DNA of 64,000 nt from NCBI GenBank assembly GCA_902728285.1, contig CACVBU010001236.1, positions 514,005 through 578,004 of the forward strand, in the 5' to 3' direction. Every line of letters begins with the position of its first letter. Within the stretch, counting starts at the first letter, position 1. The stretch comes from Clytia hemisphaerica (lineage: Eukaryota; Cnidaria; Hydrozoa; Leptothecata; Clytiidae). Shown here one piece after another: positions 14,101 to 24,438 of the stretch. Both the position numbers and the translations under genes were made by a program. The notes beneath the pieces were generated by a model, which saw nothing but the letters and a program-made list of their open reading frames with translations, had not been told where the DNA came from and did no database searches.

Positions 14101-17100
14101 GTACATTTTTGAAAATTGGGGTACAGTAGATGTTTCTCCTGTGCCTTTGAGATGGATAAATTAAACTTCGTTCGTTTTGCTTTTTCGTTTTCAAACTTCA
14201 ATTTTAATTTCTTTTTTATTGACTGAAATTTTTTGATTTGGAGGGGGGGGCTATAGAGTGTACTAAAGTGTACTGAATAGTACACGAGTTAAGTTCAAGA
14301 TCGCCGGAAAATGCATTGAAAATGAACTCGATATCCATTTCAGTCACTGACCTTCATAAACCCTAGACCAAGCTTATACCCGCCATCCTGGAACTGAGTT
14401 TATTGTAGTGTTGAAATTTTACCTGACGACAAACGCCGCTACATCACTAGTGTACAAGCAAAAGTAGATCTAGCGCTCTTTATGCGGCTACCACATAAAA
14501 AAGGTCCGATTAAAAGGTATCGATTGGTCGAGATTGAGAAGTTGCCTCCAGGGTCTATACATGAAGCTCAATGGCCCCAGTCTATGGTTGATGCTCCTTT
14601 TCTTTGAAACTTTTCCAGAACAAGAACTACGCCAACCCCTATGTTTCATTTGAAAGTTAAAGTGATGATTCAAAAAACATTTCTACAAATATTTTTTAGC
14701 ATAAGCTTTTCGTTTTATCAAACATTATCAGTGCATGTACAAAAAATTCAGTAATTTTAAGAACATTGATGTATATAGTAATTTTTTTATCAAAAATCGG
14801 ACTCGGTCATGTTTTGGGCATTGCTAATACGCATCTTTGTGCAAGCAATTAGAAAAAAACTAATGATGAAATCTCGAGAAAAGCTATGGTAACAGACGAA
14901 CGGACGAACATCGGTTAATTTTTAAAGGACCTCCGAGGTAGGTCCAAAAATGAGTTTTTAGCATTATTTTTACTGTTCCACTTTTTTGACACACTGTAAG
15001 TCAAGATTAGTTTTCCATGTGACGTTAGTATTTTCATCGGAACAAATGAGATGAAATTTGAGATTCTGTCATAAAGGTAAAAAAATAACTTTTCATTTGT
15101 TGGTCAATCAATAGGGTTAATTATCACTGCACAAATATCAAATTTTCAATATACAAATTTCATAATAATAAAGTTTATTCCGAAAAAGCTGGTAGTCCGC
15201 CCGCTCTCGAGGGGAAAAGGACATCTCTAAAAGTAAGACCACGTTGAAAAGATAATTTCGAGTGAATTTTTGTATCGATCTTTTGTAAAAATGTAAAAAA
15301 AAGACAATGAAAACGGGACAAAATTTTTCAAATTTCAACTTCGCTGATTTTCAAAAAAGAATTTCTATAATATCTCTATAATATCTATTATAATATCTCT
15401 TTTAGATCATAAGTTTAGTACTCCAAAAAAATAAAAATGCGCAACAAATTGCTAAAAATGACCGCAAGCTATTGAGAGTCGATCATTATATTATTTTGTG
15501 AAGTTTATAACCAATTCCTGAAGCCGTATTCAAGTTTTGTTCTAGCACTAGCATTTTTGAGACTTTTTTAACTGAATATCAATCGATTATCATGATTAGA
15601 TAGATACTTTTAGACAGTCTTTCGATTGTTTTCACGGGGTCCACAGCCAGCCGGCTCGGCTATCTATGAACTGAACGGAACATTGGAAGGAGCGGGGATT
15701 CGAACTGCGAATCTCTGGTTTGAGACATAGCTCCTATTGTTATTACCAAGATATTTGACAGCGAATCAACGTATATCCTCAAACGATGGATGACAGTTTC
15801 AAGCCCCGGTTGCCGATATTATGTATTATCGTTTTGCTACATTTCTTCATTATGTTTTTGATATATAAACGAAAATTATCACAAAACAGATATCATTTGA
15901 TCAAAATTTTGACCATCTTAGATGCCAGCTATGTTATTAGCTCCATCTTTGTTTTCACCTTAGTTTATGGTCACGTTCGCAACGTTTTGTTATTAAAAAT
16001 CATCTCCTCTACGACCTATTCCATCGGGTTGGTTTCCTATTTTGTTATTGTACTATTAACATTGGATAGATATGTAGCAATCAAATATTGTTTAAGATAT
16101 GGTGAATTGGTGACAAAGAGGAGACTAAATGTGACCATTACAGTATTTTCGTGCATCATATTGACAGGCATGTTTTTATTAATTCACTACACTAATGTCC
16201 TTTTCACCGAGCATGTCATAACCACCATTGGTGCAATATCCCTTAAACTTACTTTCCAATCCATTAGTTGTGGATTCATTTTACTGTTCGGAGTTTTGGT
16301 TGGAAGATTACGACAATAAAGTATTTCTGCTGCGAATAACTTGACAGTAAAATTAGCCAATGGAGGAGACAATAAAAACAGGAAGATTACCTTTCTTAAA
16401 TCAACAAAAAGAAGCATCAAAGATATCTTTATCCTCAATTTATGGACAGTTTTGTTTACTTTACCGAATATCATCGTTAATTGTGTAATGATCGCGTCCA
16501 AGAAAGACCTTCGTAGATACGAAGGAATCACATTGGCTCTGTATGTTTTATCGAACCCCTTTGTGTATTTGTTGACACAAACTGAACTAAGAATGGCCTT
16601 GAAACAACTTGTGAAAAGAAGGAAAACTGGTAATAGTACTACTACTGACAATTTAACAAAAGCAACTGAACTACAAGTCTAATAACTACATTGGAACATT
16701 AGATCAGAGGAACGTTGTAGAAGACCAAGATCCGAAAGTATAATTTAAGGAATGAATGAAATAATATACGAACGAATGAATGAATAATATACGAATGAGT
16801 GAATGCAATAATATACGAATGAATGAAATAATATACAAATGAATGAATGAAATAATATACGAATGAATGGAATAATATACGAATGAATAATATAATATAC
16901 GGATGAATGAAATAATATACGAATGAATGGAATAATATACGAATAAAGGAAATAATATACGAATGAATGAAATAATATACGAATGAATGAAATAATATAC
17001 GTTTCCTTTTCATACCTTTTCATAACCCTCTAATTGTAGATGGCGAGTGAAACGTTAAAATTAAACTCCATCATTAATTCATAATCGGTAAATCAAAACT

Positions 17101-20100
17101 GGCAGAGTTTGCTTCAGCTTTTTGTTTTCTAACGATAAAAATTTATTGTGGTAGTCAGTTTCCTAAAATGGGACAAAAATGTCCCAACTATGGGGGACAA
17201 ACTATTGGCCACTGCAAACCCTACAAACCCTACAAACCCTATAAAAAACCATATTTACAAATCTTTGCTCACGAATTTGAAGGGTTTGCAGCGTTTGAAG
17301 GAGATTCAAACACGGTACCTCTTGAGCTACTTTGTTTGCAGATATCACAGGAGCTGCAGCTGAATTTCAACCTTTTCTCAGCAAAAAGAAATGATGTGCA
17401 AATCTTTGGGACATTCAAACCCTACATACCCTACGGAAAATTTACAAAATCTGCCATATTAGTTTTTATTCTTTGGTTTAATATTACTAAGATTAAAAAC
17501 CGCTATTTGTTAGCAATATCAAAAAAAGATGACTGACCAAGGGTAAACCATGTGATACCTTCTCTTTATTATCACAGCGGGCGGACCAATTTTTAGCTAT
17601 CCTTGAGTCGGCGTTCGTTACGGCGGAGAAAAGAAATCATGTAGGCAATCAACAAATTTCAATCTACAAACGCTGCAGATTTGCAAATCTTTGGACAAAG
17701 TTGCAGGAGTTGAATATCCTGTAGATGTTATAGCAGATGAAGGTGACCAATAGTTTGGACCCTATGTACATCCATTGCTCTACTCCCAAAAAAACCGTTA
17801 TAAAAATCCACCATTGTAATGTCCTAAAACATAAGTCACTTTTACTGATTGGATGCAAGTGATTTTTGGTAGAAACAATCATTGAAATCACATGGTTCTG
17901 TGAAATCATTGCATGGTGATAAATTCAAACAATACTCAATGCAATCTGACGTACCAGGACGTACCAAAACAAAATGAAGCCATTCGATTGGCCAATTTCT
18001 AGACTTATGTCATTTCTGAACTATAGAATAATAACCACATCTCGTTTCAGAACAATACGGTAGTTTAAGACAATGTTCGCACGTAGCGATTCCGTTTCGC
18101 TCCGAAACGTGAAGCCATTCTAGAAGTGACGTAAAACCTGAATGTAACCAATAGAACGGCTGCATTTCGTTTCGAAGCAAAACGGAATTATTACGTGCGA
18201 ACATGGTCTAAAAAACACAACAAACAAGAAAAAGAAGATCAGAAAACAAAATATGTGACAAACCTTCAACGTTGCCCAAACCAAGCTGACCATAACTAAA
18301 GAAAGTAAAAAATTGAAGAACAAATTTACTGAAGCATGAAAATCATTTTTTGAACTTTATTTTCAAATCTTTGTAAAAAAAGACTTTCTTGCTTTATTAT
18401 GAGATCTGAACTTTAGACCATGTTCAGACGCCAACCATGGTGGCGCCTCCTTAGACACTTACTATTTGGCCCCTTTGGCCCCTCCACTTTCAAAATTGAT
18501 TCGCCGGCCCTGTTTAAACAAATATTATAAGACTTTTTTTTTTTAAAGAGTGGTTTGGGGCTCTAGAGAATGCCCTTGAAAGCAGAACATAAATCTTCCA
18601 TTATCATCCAATTTTAGTATAAAGCCCGCCACAGTAATTTTTCCCTTTCGGTCAGAAAATAGAATCAAAGGTTCTTGTTGTCAACCGTCTGACACAGAAA
18701 AAGTTTGCACAACAACAAGATTCCAATGTGTGCTCTAAGGTGTTCAAAGCAAGGTTTTCGCCTAAGATAGAAAATGGATTTTACACAGCAATTTAGAACA
18801 TAAGTAAGTCTGCGACCGCAGTCGGAGGCGACCCGAAGGCTCCTCTTTCGATAGCTGTCTACCCGAAGGTAGGGAGGGCGCCACTCTTTCTCCCTGGATT
18901 GCTCCACTTACCCTTGATCCTTCTCTTAATTGGGGTTGAACCCACAACCTTGCGCTTTAGAACATAATTCTTGAAATTTTGGTGAATTATGCAGAATTTT
19001 GAGACGAAATAACTTTTAACACTACACATACCTGTTTTTACCCCATGCAAAGACTAAGCCAGACACAGTCAATGCAAAGGAATGGAAACCACCTGTTGCT
19101 ATGTGAACGATCGGACAGCCTTGCAATACGGTTATCAATTGAGGTTTGGTTTCTTTCTTGGATTTCTTACCGAAACCAAGTTGTCCGAATTCGTTGTTCC
19201 CCCAACCGTATAGTTGACCGTCTAAATAAGAAAATTGGCAAGATTTTTTAAAATAGGGTAGATGGTATTTTTTTCGTAACGAAAAGGGGGTATAGTTCAT
19301 TTTCTAGATTAGTACTAGGAGGTCTAATGATGAGAAAGATATTGAGGCCTTTTAGGCATCAAGAACGGTTTTCTCGAGTTCTTTTTTATGATATAGAAAG
19401 AAAGTGCCTTTTAAGCGTTTCCTATGTTGAAAAAGCAGATATAAAAAAATTTGTGCTTGCACGTCGCAGGAGAGGAAGAAAGTTGTTATTCCTTTTCTTT
19501 AAAAATGCTGTGGTGTAAGCAAAGTGGTATTAAACGATGTCCTTTAAAAGTAACACTATTGCTTTTTTCTCTTTTTAGAGCTTCTAGAACAATTATCAAT
19601 CAAGAAGTCATCTTTCTATACACTTCAAGAGTAAAATTTACTTTCTTTTTTGCTAGCCATAAATCAGGTCTCCTACTCTTGATTTAGCTAATTTTTTTAT
19701 GAATTTATAACAGTTTTTATAATGCAAATTTAGGACATTTTTGGGTGTAAAATTTATGACAATTAATGGCATTTTAACCAAATTGGTGAAAATTTGTAAA
19801 AATTTAGGAATTTATGACAAATGGGATGATTAAGGCTGATAAAGTCTTTGAAAATGTATAATATGACAAGAATTTCAGTACAAGTAAACCAATCAGACCG
19901 AATAAAAAAAAACGAATAAAGACGAAAAAAGGACAGACCTGAACAGAGTGCCAGGCAATGATCTTTACCACACGATATGAGTGTTACTTCATGATTGATC
20001 GAAATCTTCTCCACAAGTCTGAAAAAAATTACAAATTTTAATGGAATTAGTGCATTGTTCCTGGAATTTTTATGTCTGTTCTTAGATTTTAACCACATGC

Positions 20101-22597
20101 ACTTTATATTTTTTACGACTACGGTCTGGTAGATGGAAATGGATTTAGAATTCACTTGCATCTCAAAACTACTTAGAGCAAAGGAGGGCTGGAATAAGAA
20201 TCTTGTGTGGAATTTATTGAAAAGATATTACAATTAGACAGAAGAATGAATTAGCTGAAATTATTCGTATAATCTTATGTTAGGATCCAGCCCAGGCTAA
20301 ATTTTGCATGTAATACATACTTCGAGCAAAGATTTTTGCATTTTTGCGTAACTTTTAACCATTGCAGGGGGGGGGTGGTTGGCAATTTACAGGTAAAATT
20401 ATCGAAAATTTGGCATTCTTAGGTTTAGTTGCCAAATTTTATAATGGTGATATTTTTAGCATATTCTATTTTTAGCATATAATTTTTAAACCAAATTCAT
20501 CATGAATATTCTTATAAAGTATATTCTTATAAAAAAACGTGTACAAGAAGCACAATGGCTATCATTACAACCCTAAATGCGCTTTTAAATTGAAGTTTGA
20601 TTTTATTGAATTGAGAATTCTTGTGAGCATACAAAAACAAAAATTCACATACAAGGGTTTGACATAAGATTCATTTTCAGAACCAACTCCAAGTTGACCA
20701 TTAATGTTGGATCCAAAAGAAAACACTTGTCCTTTTTCACTCAACAATAATGTGTGAGATGAACCACAAGCTGCACTGACTATTTGTTCAGAATCAAGGT
20801 AAGGAATTTGTGCTGAAAGAAGATAATATTTATAAAAAACTTTAAAATTGAAAGAAAAATAACTTGTTATAATACTGTAAGTTGTTGTAAGGTGCAATAT
20901 TGATGCAGTGCAGTGTGTATTATAGATGATTTTTTAAGGCAAATTCAATGTTATTATCAATTGATATAATCCTACAATTATTGTACACTATATTGCCTGA
21001 AGATTGCAAAAGTGAGATAATTGCTCTTTATATTATTGATTTATGCGAAGCTCAACACTTAGTGTTTTGAGCACTCTGGTGACATCAGAAGTCTATGCTC
21101 GCTTACTCGAGCCGCACTGATGAGTTCTGGGAAGGACGAAACAGGTGTCTGCGGATAGATGTATTATTGATTTATAAATGAGTGTATTTATTAAAAATAA
21201 AAAAATTTTTTACTTAAAAATTAGAGCCAAAACTAAAGCAAGCAACGTTTAAACTATTTAAATGGTTTACCAATAGTGTTCTCATCACCAAGTCTCCCAA
21301 GCTGACCAAATTCATTTGAACCACATGAAAATGCTTTCTTATCTTCAGTTATTATTATGGTGTGAGCCCAACCACAAGCCACCTTCCACGCCCTCTGTGA
21401 AATGTCAAATTGAGCTAAAAATTCCACAAATAATATTAAAATAGAAGATAGAAAAAAATAAAATAAAATAATAGGATACCTGCAACTGTAAAAGGTTTTT
21501 GTAAATTATGTGGATTGTCTTCTGTATATATCAAATTCTATTTCCTTTTTTTATAGACACCCTGTACATATACTGTTTCACACAAAGGTCATCATCAAGA
21601 TTACTAGTAGTAGAGGGACCAACCTTACCTTTAGGACCCATAGCATCTTGAGACTCAACCGCATGTGATTGGTTCGAAAGTAGAAAGGATCTTGAAACTT
21701 TTTTGAGAGGGGGCCCGCAAATAAGGCCTGGCAAAAGTTTTTATGGTAAAAAAACTGACGTTGTAGGCAAGACTCGGTCTCCTAACCCCTGGAAAAATGA
21801 GTAAAAAAAATTGATGGTTTTTGTATAAAACGAAAATGATTGAGACTGTCAGATAGAGCATGAAATTCTAAGCAAAAAAGTATACTACAACAAGTCATGT
21901 ACTCAAATATATAAAGAAATACAGGCTTTTGAAGTTCAAAATTCTGTCAGTCAGAGTATGATTGACATCAGATTTCACTGGATTTCAAACTTTTGTTTGT
22001 GTTGAGTATAAGACTTGTTGTAGTATACTTTTTTGCTCAGAATTTCATGTTCTATGTGATGACCGTATCAAATATTTTCGTTAAATTCGACTTTGAAAAT
22101 TCGTCAAATTTTTACTCATTTTGGGGACTAGGAATTTTTTTTATGACGTCAGTTTTTTGGCTGTAAAAACTTTCGCCAAGCCTAATTCGCAAGACCCCAC
22201 TCAAAAAATTTAAAAACCCATCTACTTTCAAACCAATCACATGCAGTTGAGTCCCACAAAAGATGCTATGGCCTAAGGGTTAGCCCTGTACTTTAGCTGG
22301 TGGATAAGTTATTTCAATTCAATTTATGTAACATGTCTTATAAAAAAAAATAATGGATAACAAAATGAAGCTAGAAAAACATAACAATTAACATAAAGGT
22401 TTTCTATCACCTATCTTGAATTTTGTGCAGTAAATCCAAGCTTAAATAAGCTTCCTATAAATCAACTAACACTTACTTTGTGTTGGCGTTGTTCGATTAT
22501 TATCATCAAGATCAACATCATTCATTAGATTTTGGTGGGAATCTCTTTGTAGCGCAAGCTGACCACAAGAATCATCACCCCAACTATACAAACCCAT
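2151..22597 (-). CDS. HERC4-like: HERC3/HERC4-like E3 ubiquitin ligase, N-terminal RCC1-like domain (12 exons, gene continues off the left edge)
   Basis: Exons, 5' to 3' on the minus strand: 22477-22597, 21271-21414, 20653-20812, 19939-20018, 19032-19221, 18264-18295, 12626-12723, 11720-11803, 8210-8587, 7207-7334, 2584-2649, 2151-2250. All introns are GT-AG and all phases agree, giving 527 open codons from ATG at 22597 (MGLYSWGDDSCGQL). Residues 1 to about 420 carry seven RCC1 blades, each with a GQL turn (such as SNEFGQLG, NNEFGQLG, GSSGQLG) and C/G-x-x-H-T/S strands (ACGWAHT, ACGSSHT, SCGKDHC, TGGFHSF, ACGEEHS, SCGRKHT). Blade order and the following linker (LTKQKANQMVERW, then AFSNQSTLNASFLA) match HERC3/HERC4. 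Such proteins join the RCC1 propeller to a C-terminal HECT ligase, here outside the window. Blade 7 has a loop of roughly 50 residues longer than I expect. Two introns contain antisense genes. HERC3 versus HERC4 is not resolved. Confidence 0.88.
3475..3727. mobile_element. 253-bp MITE, TA target, CACGTTTTT...ATAAGAAC ends
   Basis: Ends CACGTTTTTTTTTATAAGAAC and its reverse complement are flanked by TA (3473-3474 and 3728-3729). The interior repeats the words GTTCTTA and GAAGCCT. A second copy of nearly the same length is at 27295-27545, with partial ends near 20520 and 63128. The TA target suggests a Tc1/mariner-type source. Confidence 0.75.
3978..4118. mobile_element. 141-bp foldback MITE with TACCTTATCGGGG ends
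   Basis: TACCTTATCGGGGAAAA at the left and TTTTCCCCGATAAGGTA at the right form a perfect inverted repeat around an interior of TTTTCCCCGACGAA words. Similar GTCGGGGAAA words occur at 59155-59222, beside the caspase gene. Confidence 0.7.
4593..5756 (+). CDS. SLATT/DUF4231-like two-transmembrane protein, intronless, nested antisense in a HERC intron
   Basis: Single open frame of 387 residues. Residues 1-60 are polar and highly charged. Two adjacent hydrophobic helices follow: about 64-82 (WANIAIIILTSVATIFSV) and 89-108 (YVVPIVTGLAAMVSSMVGVF). Next comes a conserved-looking motif, about 109-136 (FKPFERHNLHVDSSRNFQLL...), a charged helical stretch to about 210, and a low-complexity Ser/Gln/Glu tail to the end. 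A pre-helix, a 2TM hairpin and an F-P-x-x-x-H-x-x-x-x-x-x-F element followed by a helix is the SLATT layout (DUF4231 family). In bacteria these proteins are thought to act as membrane effectors of nucleotide-signal immune systems; eukaryotic members have no established role. The gene lies in the HERC intron between 2650 and 7206 and has no introns. Family assignment is from memory of the pattern; that it is a protein-coding gene is much surer. Confidence 0.7.
   Translation: MRKPMPTQPTPNEEGTQAVNDKKDDKKPSASTISQNLRNYIDLTEERNKSHRKAAVFWDKTHQWANIAIIILTSVATIFSVMEGSIPNYVVPIVTGLAAMVSSMVGVFKPFERHNLHVDSSRNFQLLMLRLVSCENISEYKEVRKQIQETLLTEPFARVSKKKKDDDEEARKKHSEVMWALSSKLKIEIFEEEQDWKKFKQDVKNGQWVSRRNQPQDETSTSKVTSENSTMEGQQSSSGQQNVGPSSQMIDRPDGPKSSPKNENPVERTNSMEMNAPNISEDRHREETKVSRAINVEILRGRQRTDSNVALVESLDEGIPMHSVEDQDQGVPMQKDESMTPITQESIPYLRNLSQAYQKKKFPQEEHIVDVEEENEDLSTTNEVSSS
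5757..7206. other. HERC intron, no further gene seen
   Basis: AT-rich sequence with a short direct repeat (GAGAGCAATTAATCGTTAAT at about 6353 and 6374) and a small inverted pair around 6420-6500 (ATTTTTTTGTT / AACAAAAAAAT). A diverged repeat at 6700-6920 shares ATAAACTCGCTATTG with 12890-13080. Confidence 0.5.
7690..7965. repeat. degenerate tandem array centred on GGATATCCAGGGGG
   Basis: GGATATCCAGGGG-like words recur about every 30-45 bp (near 7730, 7770, 7808, 7849, 7873 and 7937), separated by AT-rich spacers that also show similarity (AAGAG, AAGTG before the word). Confidence 0.7.
9601..9815. repeat. dispersed repeat, inverted copy of 1575-1795
   Basis: Reverse-complement partner of 1575-1795, running from GTGTTCCCGTTTCATATC to AAAAACAAAACCTT. 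It abuts the TIR element at 9846. Confidence 0.8.
9846..11383. mobile_element. 1538-bp DNA transposon with long TIRs and an 8-bp target duplication
   Basis: The ends TACCGGGTGCGCCACAAAAA and their reverse complement open inverted repeats about 170 bp long (left to about 10020, right from about 11210). A perfect 8-bp direct repeat GTTTCAAA flanks them (9838-9845 and 11384-11391). An 8-bp duplication fits hAT, P or Merlin groups. No transposase frame is seen, so the element is non-autonomous. It lies in the HERC intron 8588-11719. Confidence 0.85.
12240..12422. repeat. repeat with (GACGGACGAACG)n tail
   Basis: A unit ending GAGAAAAGCTGGTAACAGACGG, a GACGGACGAAC microsatellite, and GGACCTCCGAGGTAGGTCC. 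A second copy with a shorter microsatellite is at 14800-14950. Confidence 0.75.
13190..13310 (-). repeat. tRNA-derived SINE-like segment
   Basis: On the minus strand GGGTTCGATTCTCACTCGG provides a pol III B-box (GGTTCGATTC). No complete cloverleaf can be folded by eye, so this is not called a tRNA gene. Confidence 0.45.
13353..13420. mobile_element. 68-bp hairpin MITE, TA target, CAGTTGATGCTCTCTAATTC ends
   Basis: Perfect inverted arms start CAGTTGATGCTCTCTAATTC and enclose about 22 bp; TA flanks both sides (13351-13352 and 13421-13422). The CAGT...CTCT...TTCGA pattern resembles pogo/Tigger ends. Confidence 0.75.
13440..13800 (-). mobile_element. partial inverted copy of the 9846-11383 element interior
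   Basis: The sequence matches 10535-10910 in reverse orientation (for example AAAACACATTTTAAACACGG against CCGTGTTTAAAATGTGTTTT). The copy lacks the terminal repeats. Confidence 0.8.
14800..14950. repeat. second copy of the GACGGACG-tailed repeat
   Basis: It matches 12240-12422 in order: TTTTGGGCATTGC, GAGAAAAGCTATGGTAACAG, a short GACGAACGGACGAAC tail, then GGACCTCCGAGGTAGGTCC. Confidence 0.75.
15786..16682 (+). pseudogene. class A (rhodopsin-like) GPCR with one in-frame stop codon
   Basis: Two open segments share one frame (15786-16319 and 16320-16682), separated only by TAA at 16317-16319; together they span 298 codons before the final stop. Seven hydrophobic segments can be traced. TM2 has the LxxLD element (LTILDASYV). 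TM3 ends in LDRYVAIKYCLRY (DRY motif). TM6 has LWTVLFTLP in place of the usual CWxP. TM7 has NPFVYLL (NPxxY), followed by a basic helix. The TM3-linked cysteine, the TM1 Asn and the TM4 Trp are not evident, so the receptor is divergent; its ligand cannot be inferred. The stop falls at codon 178, at the TM5/ICL3 junction, and would remove TM6 and TM7. No frameshift accompanies it. It may be a young pseudogene, a null allele, a base error or a readthrough case. The gene is intronless and antisense within the HERC intron 12724-18263. Confidence 0.8.
16742..17005. repeat. minisatellite, about 20-bp unit
   Basis: A run of more than a dozen imperfect copies of a unit close to GAATGAATGAAATAATATAC begins about 60 bp after the GPCR stop codon. 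Unit length varies through loss or gain of GAAT. It creates spurious reading frames on the minus strand. Confidence 0.9.
17205..17445. repeat. short CCCTACAAA repeats
   Basis: Three tandem CCCTACAAA/CCCTATAAA units at about 17219-17245 and a further CCCTACATACCCTACG at about 17420. The reading frame over it (Lys-Pro-Tyr repeats) is repeat-derived and is not called as a gene. Confidence 0.5.
18068..18209. mobile_element. 142-bp MITE, AGACCATGTTCGCACGTA-type ends
   Basis: Inverted ends AGACAATGTTCGCACGTA and TACGTGCGAACATGGTCT enclose a second inverted pair (CGTTTCGCTCCGAAACG / CGTTTCGAAGC). A relative is at 55268-55418 and a lone end is at about 18413. It sits about 50 bp from the 32-bp HERC microexon. 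Confidence 0.75.
18790..18965 (-). repeat. tRNA-derived SINE-like segment
   Basis: On the minus strand GCGCAAGGTTGTGGGTTCAA followed by CCCC contains a pol III B-box. The flanks hold GC-rich inverted words (CCCGAAGG). No full tRNA fold. Confidence 0.45.
21613..22288. mobile_element. about 680-bp foldback element in HERC intron 1
   Basis: The outer 300 bp on each side are diverged inverted repeats (AGATGCTATGGCCTAAGGGTT at the right against ACCTTTAGGACCCATAGCATC at the left; CAATCACATGC against GCATGTGATTGG). No coding frame. Confidence 0.7.
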
Positions 22598-22725
22598 GGT
22601 GTTATTTATTTATATTTCTTTTGTATAATTTGAAATTCTGAAATGCAATATTAGTGAATTTAAACTTCTGAATCATTTATTCAACTATAATCAAATTAGA
22701 AGATTTTTGCTGTTTTTTTCCCTAA

Positions 22726-23147
22726 ATATGTAACTCCCAAAGCGATTTTAAAGTACCTGAAAATGGGACCGCCGGTAAAAATTTACAAAAAGGTCGCTGC
22801 AAGTCTAGTTAATTCAGCTGCAACTGCAAAGCGCCTGGTCTGATCCCAAACCGGCTCCAATCGCCTGGTCGACATCCTTTTACAACAATTTTGTTGATGT
22901 AATCATTACTAAAAATCACTAACTAGTACCATGGACCCGTCTAACGAATGGCCTGGACTGATCTAACGAATGGTCAGGACCAGTCTAACGAGTGTCTAGA
23001 AGCAGCCAGGACAGTTAGAGATGGCATTTCTAAAAGGTCTGGAGGCGGATCTAAAACAAAAATTTGACTGCTTCTAGACCGCTCGTAATAACGAACCAAG
23101 GTCGGTCTGAATTTCAGGTACTTTAAATCACTTGGGAAGTCACATAT
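22726..23147. mobile_element. about 420-bp MITE between HERC and MPV17
   Basis: Ends ATATGTAACTCCCAAAGCGA and TCACTTGGGAAGTCACATAT continue inward as inverted TTTTAAAGTACCTGAAA and TTTCAGGTACTTTAAA. The interior repeats GGTC(T/G)GGA and CTAACGA words. Confidence 0.7.
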
Positions 23148-23570
23148 GTTAACCCACTGTCAATTTAGCTATGAGTGTGTTACTATTTAAACTCGAATGA
23201 GATAAAGCGGAATATTAAGCCAGAAAAGGAAATCAAGCAACTTGATTATTCTTTTCAGTCTTTCAATAAAAATGTAATATTATACTTCTCGTAATAAAAA
23301 TTCAAAATGTATCTATAAAAATAAAATCTAAGATCGCAAAAACGATGATGATTGGACTCTTGGAATCTTTTGTATCAGAAAAAAAAGGCTAGAAAATATT
23401 ACAATCCAAATTTAATTTGAATAACAATAAGTTTTTCTCCCACTACCCAATATGTGTGCTTGTCTGCTTCCATTTTCTTAGATTTGGAAAAATAGATAAA
23501 AGCTGAATATGAAATGATAGTAAAACTCGAAATCTAGAAAAGTCTATAAAAACTGTGAATATAAAATCTA

Positions 23571-24438
23571 TCATTCAACAGTAATTGCAGTGGGAATAGA
23601 TTTCTTGTTTACTGTATAGGCTAAAAATGTATTCCAGAACAATGCAACACAATTCACCACAAGAACACGATGGCTTAGTGGAACAAAATAAAAGTTGACC
23701 AGCTGAACCCAGGGCCAAATGTAATAATTCACTTGCAGTGCGCCAGGGTAATTATTTATCAAATTTTCTTTCATGTCTGTCATAGATTTTCCACTTAAGG
23801 CATCACTGATACAGAAAAAAGAGGCGATAAAGGGTGGTGCCCATAATAATTGATCACACAACATTTTCTTTATTGCAAGAGTCTGTGCTGCACCGGTAAC
23901 ATATTTTTCTAGAACTCCATACCAAACACGTAGACCAGGGCCAATAAAACAACTTCCCATGACAAAAAATTTAAATGTTCTTTGGTAATCATGTTTACGA
24001 GTTTTCTCTACAAATTGCTGTGCAAGGACGTCTCCAGAAGCACACAAAACCCCTAAAATAAATAGAAAGTAAACAGAAATAAGCCTTCCAACTAAATAAG
24101 TTATAAAAAAAAAAGATTCCTTAAATCCAGTTCACAACATAATAGTTGAAAAATTGTACAAATCAAACCATTTTCCATGTCTTTTTAGCGTCCAGTTATC
24201 AGACGCTGCCTTTCAAGAATCGTTATGAAAAAATAGAAGAAAAAGTGCCCTTTTTGACCCCTAGCGGACACTGCTCTGCTTTTTAAAATTTGGCCTGCAA
24301 ATTTACATGACTAGACAAACTTTTTCTTTTTGAGAATAATAGGTGAATATGAAACTACTTACCAGTCGAAATAACAGTTGTTTTCCATGGATGTGCCACT
24401 AGCAGACGATTATAAAAATTCAAAAGTCTTTTTGCCAT
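23571..24438 (-). CDS. MPV17: MPV17 inner-membrane protein (Mpv17/PMP22 family)
   Basis: Two exons, 24363-24438 and 23571-24052, join in phase to give 185 residues. The start (MAKRLLNFYNRLLVAHPWKT) aligns with the AHPWK N terminus of animal MPV17, and the length suits the family (human 176). The family core is present: SGDVLAQQ, GPGLRVWYGVLE, and the C-terminal signature NYYIWPWVQLVNFYFVPLSHR, then VLVVNCVALFWNTFLAY. Four hydrophobic segments are visible. MPV17 is a channel-like protein of the mitochondrial inner membrane needed for mtDNA maintenance; PXMP2 and MPV17L are paralogues, but the N-terminal exon points to MPV17 itself. The gene lies 0.97 kb upstream of the HERC start on the same strand. 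A possible ATTAAA polyadenylation signal is at 23411-23416. Confidence 0.88.

Larger units (their letters stand above)
12724..15785. other. HERC intron left of the GPCR: repeats only
   Basis: Contents are a repeat at 12830-13080 related to 6700-6920, a tRNA-like SINE segment near 13190-13310, the 68-bp hairpin at 13353-13420, a partial inverted copy (13440-13800) of the interior of the 9846-11383 element, and the second GACGGACG-tailed repeat at 14800-14950. Confidence 0.6.

Noticed and set aside
16187-16651. 154-codon minus-strand frame opposite the GPCR
   Set aside because: It is antisense to a recognised coding sequence, with no family features of its own.
16699-17023. Frames rich in Ile-Leu-Phe-His-Ser repeats
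   Set aside because: They are translations of the GAATGAATGAAATAATATAC minisatellite.
17168-17536. 122-codon frame with a KPYKPYK stretch
   Set aside because: No start context, splice support or domain; the repeat comes from CCCTACAAA units.
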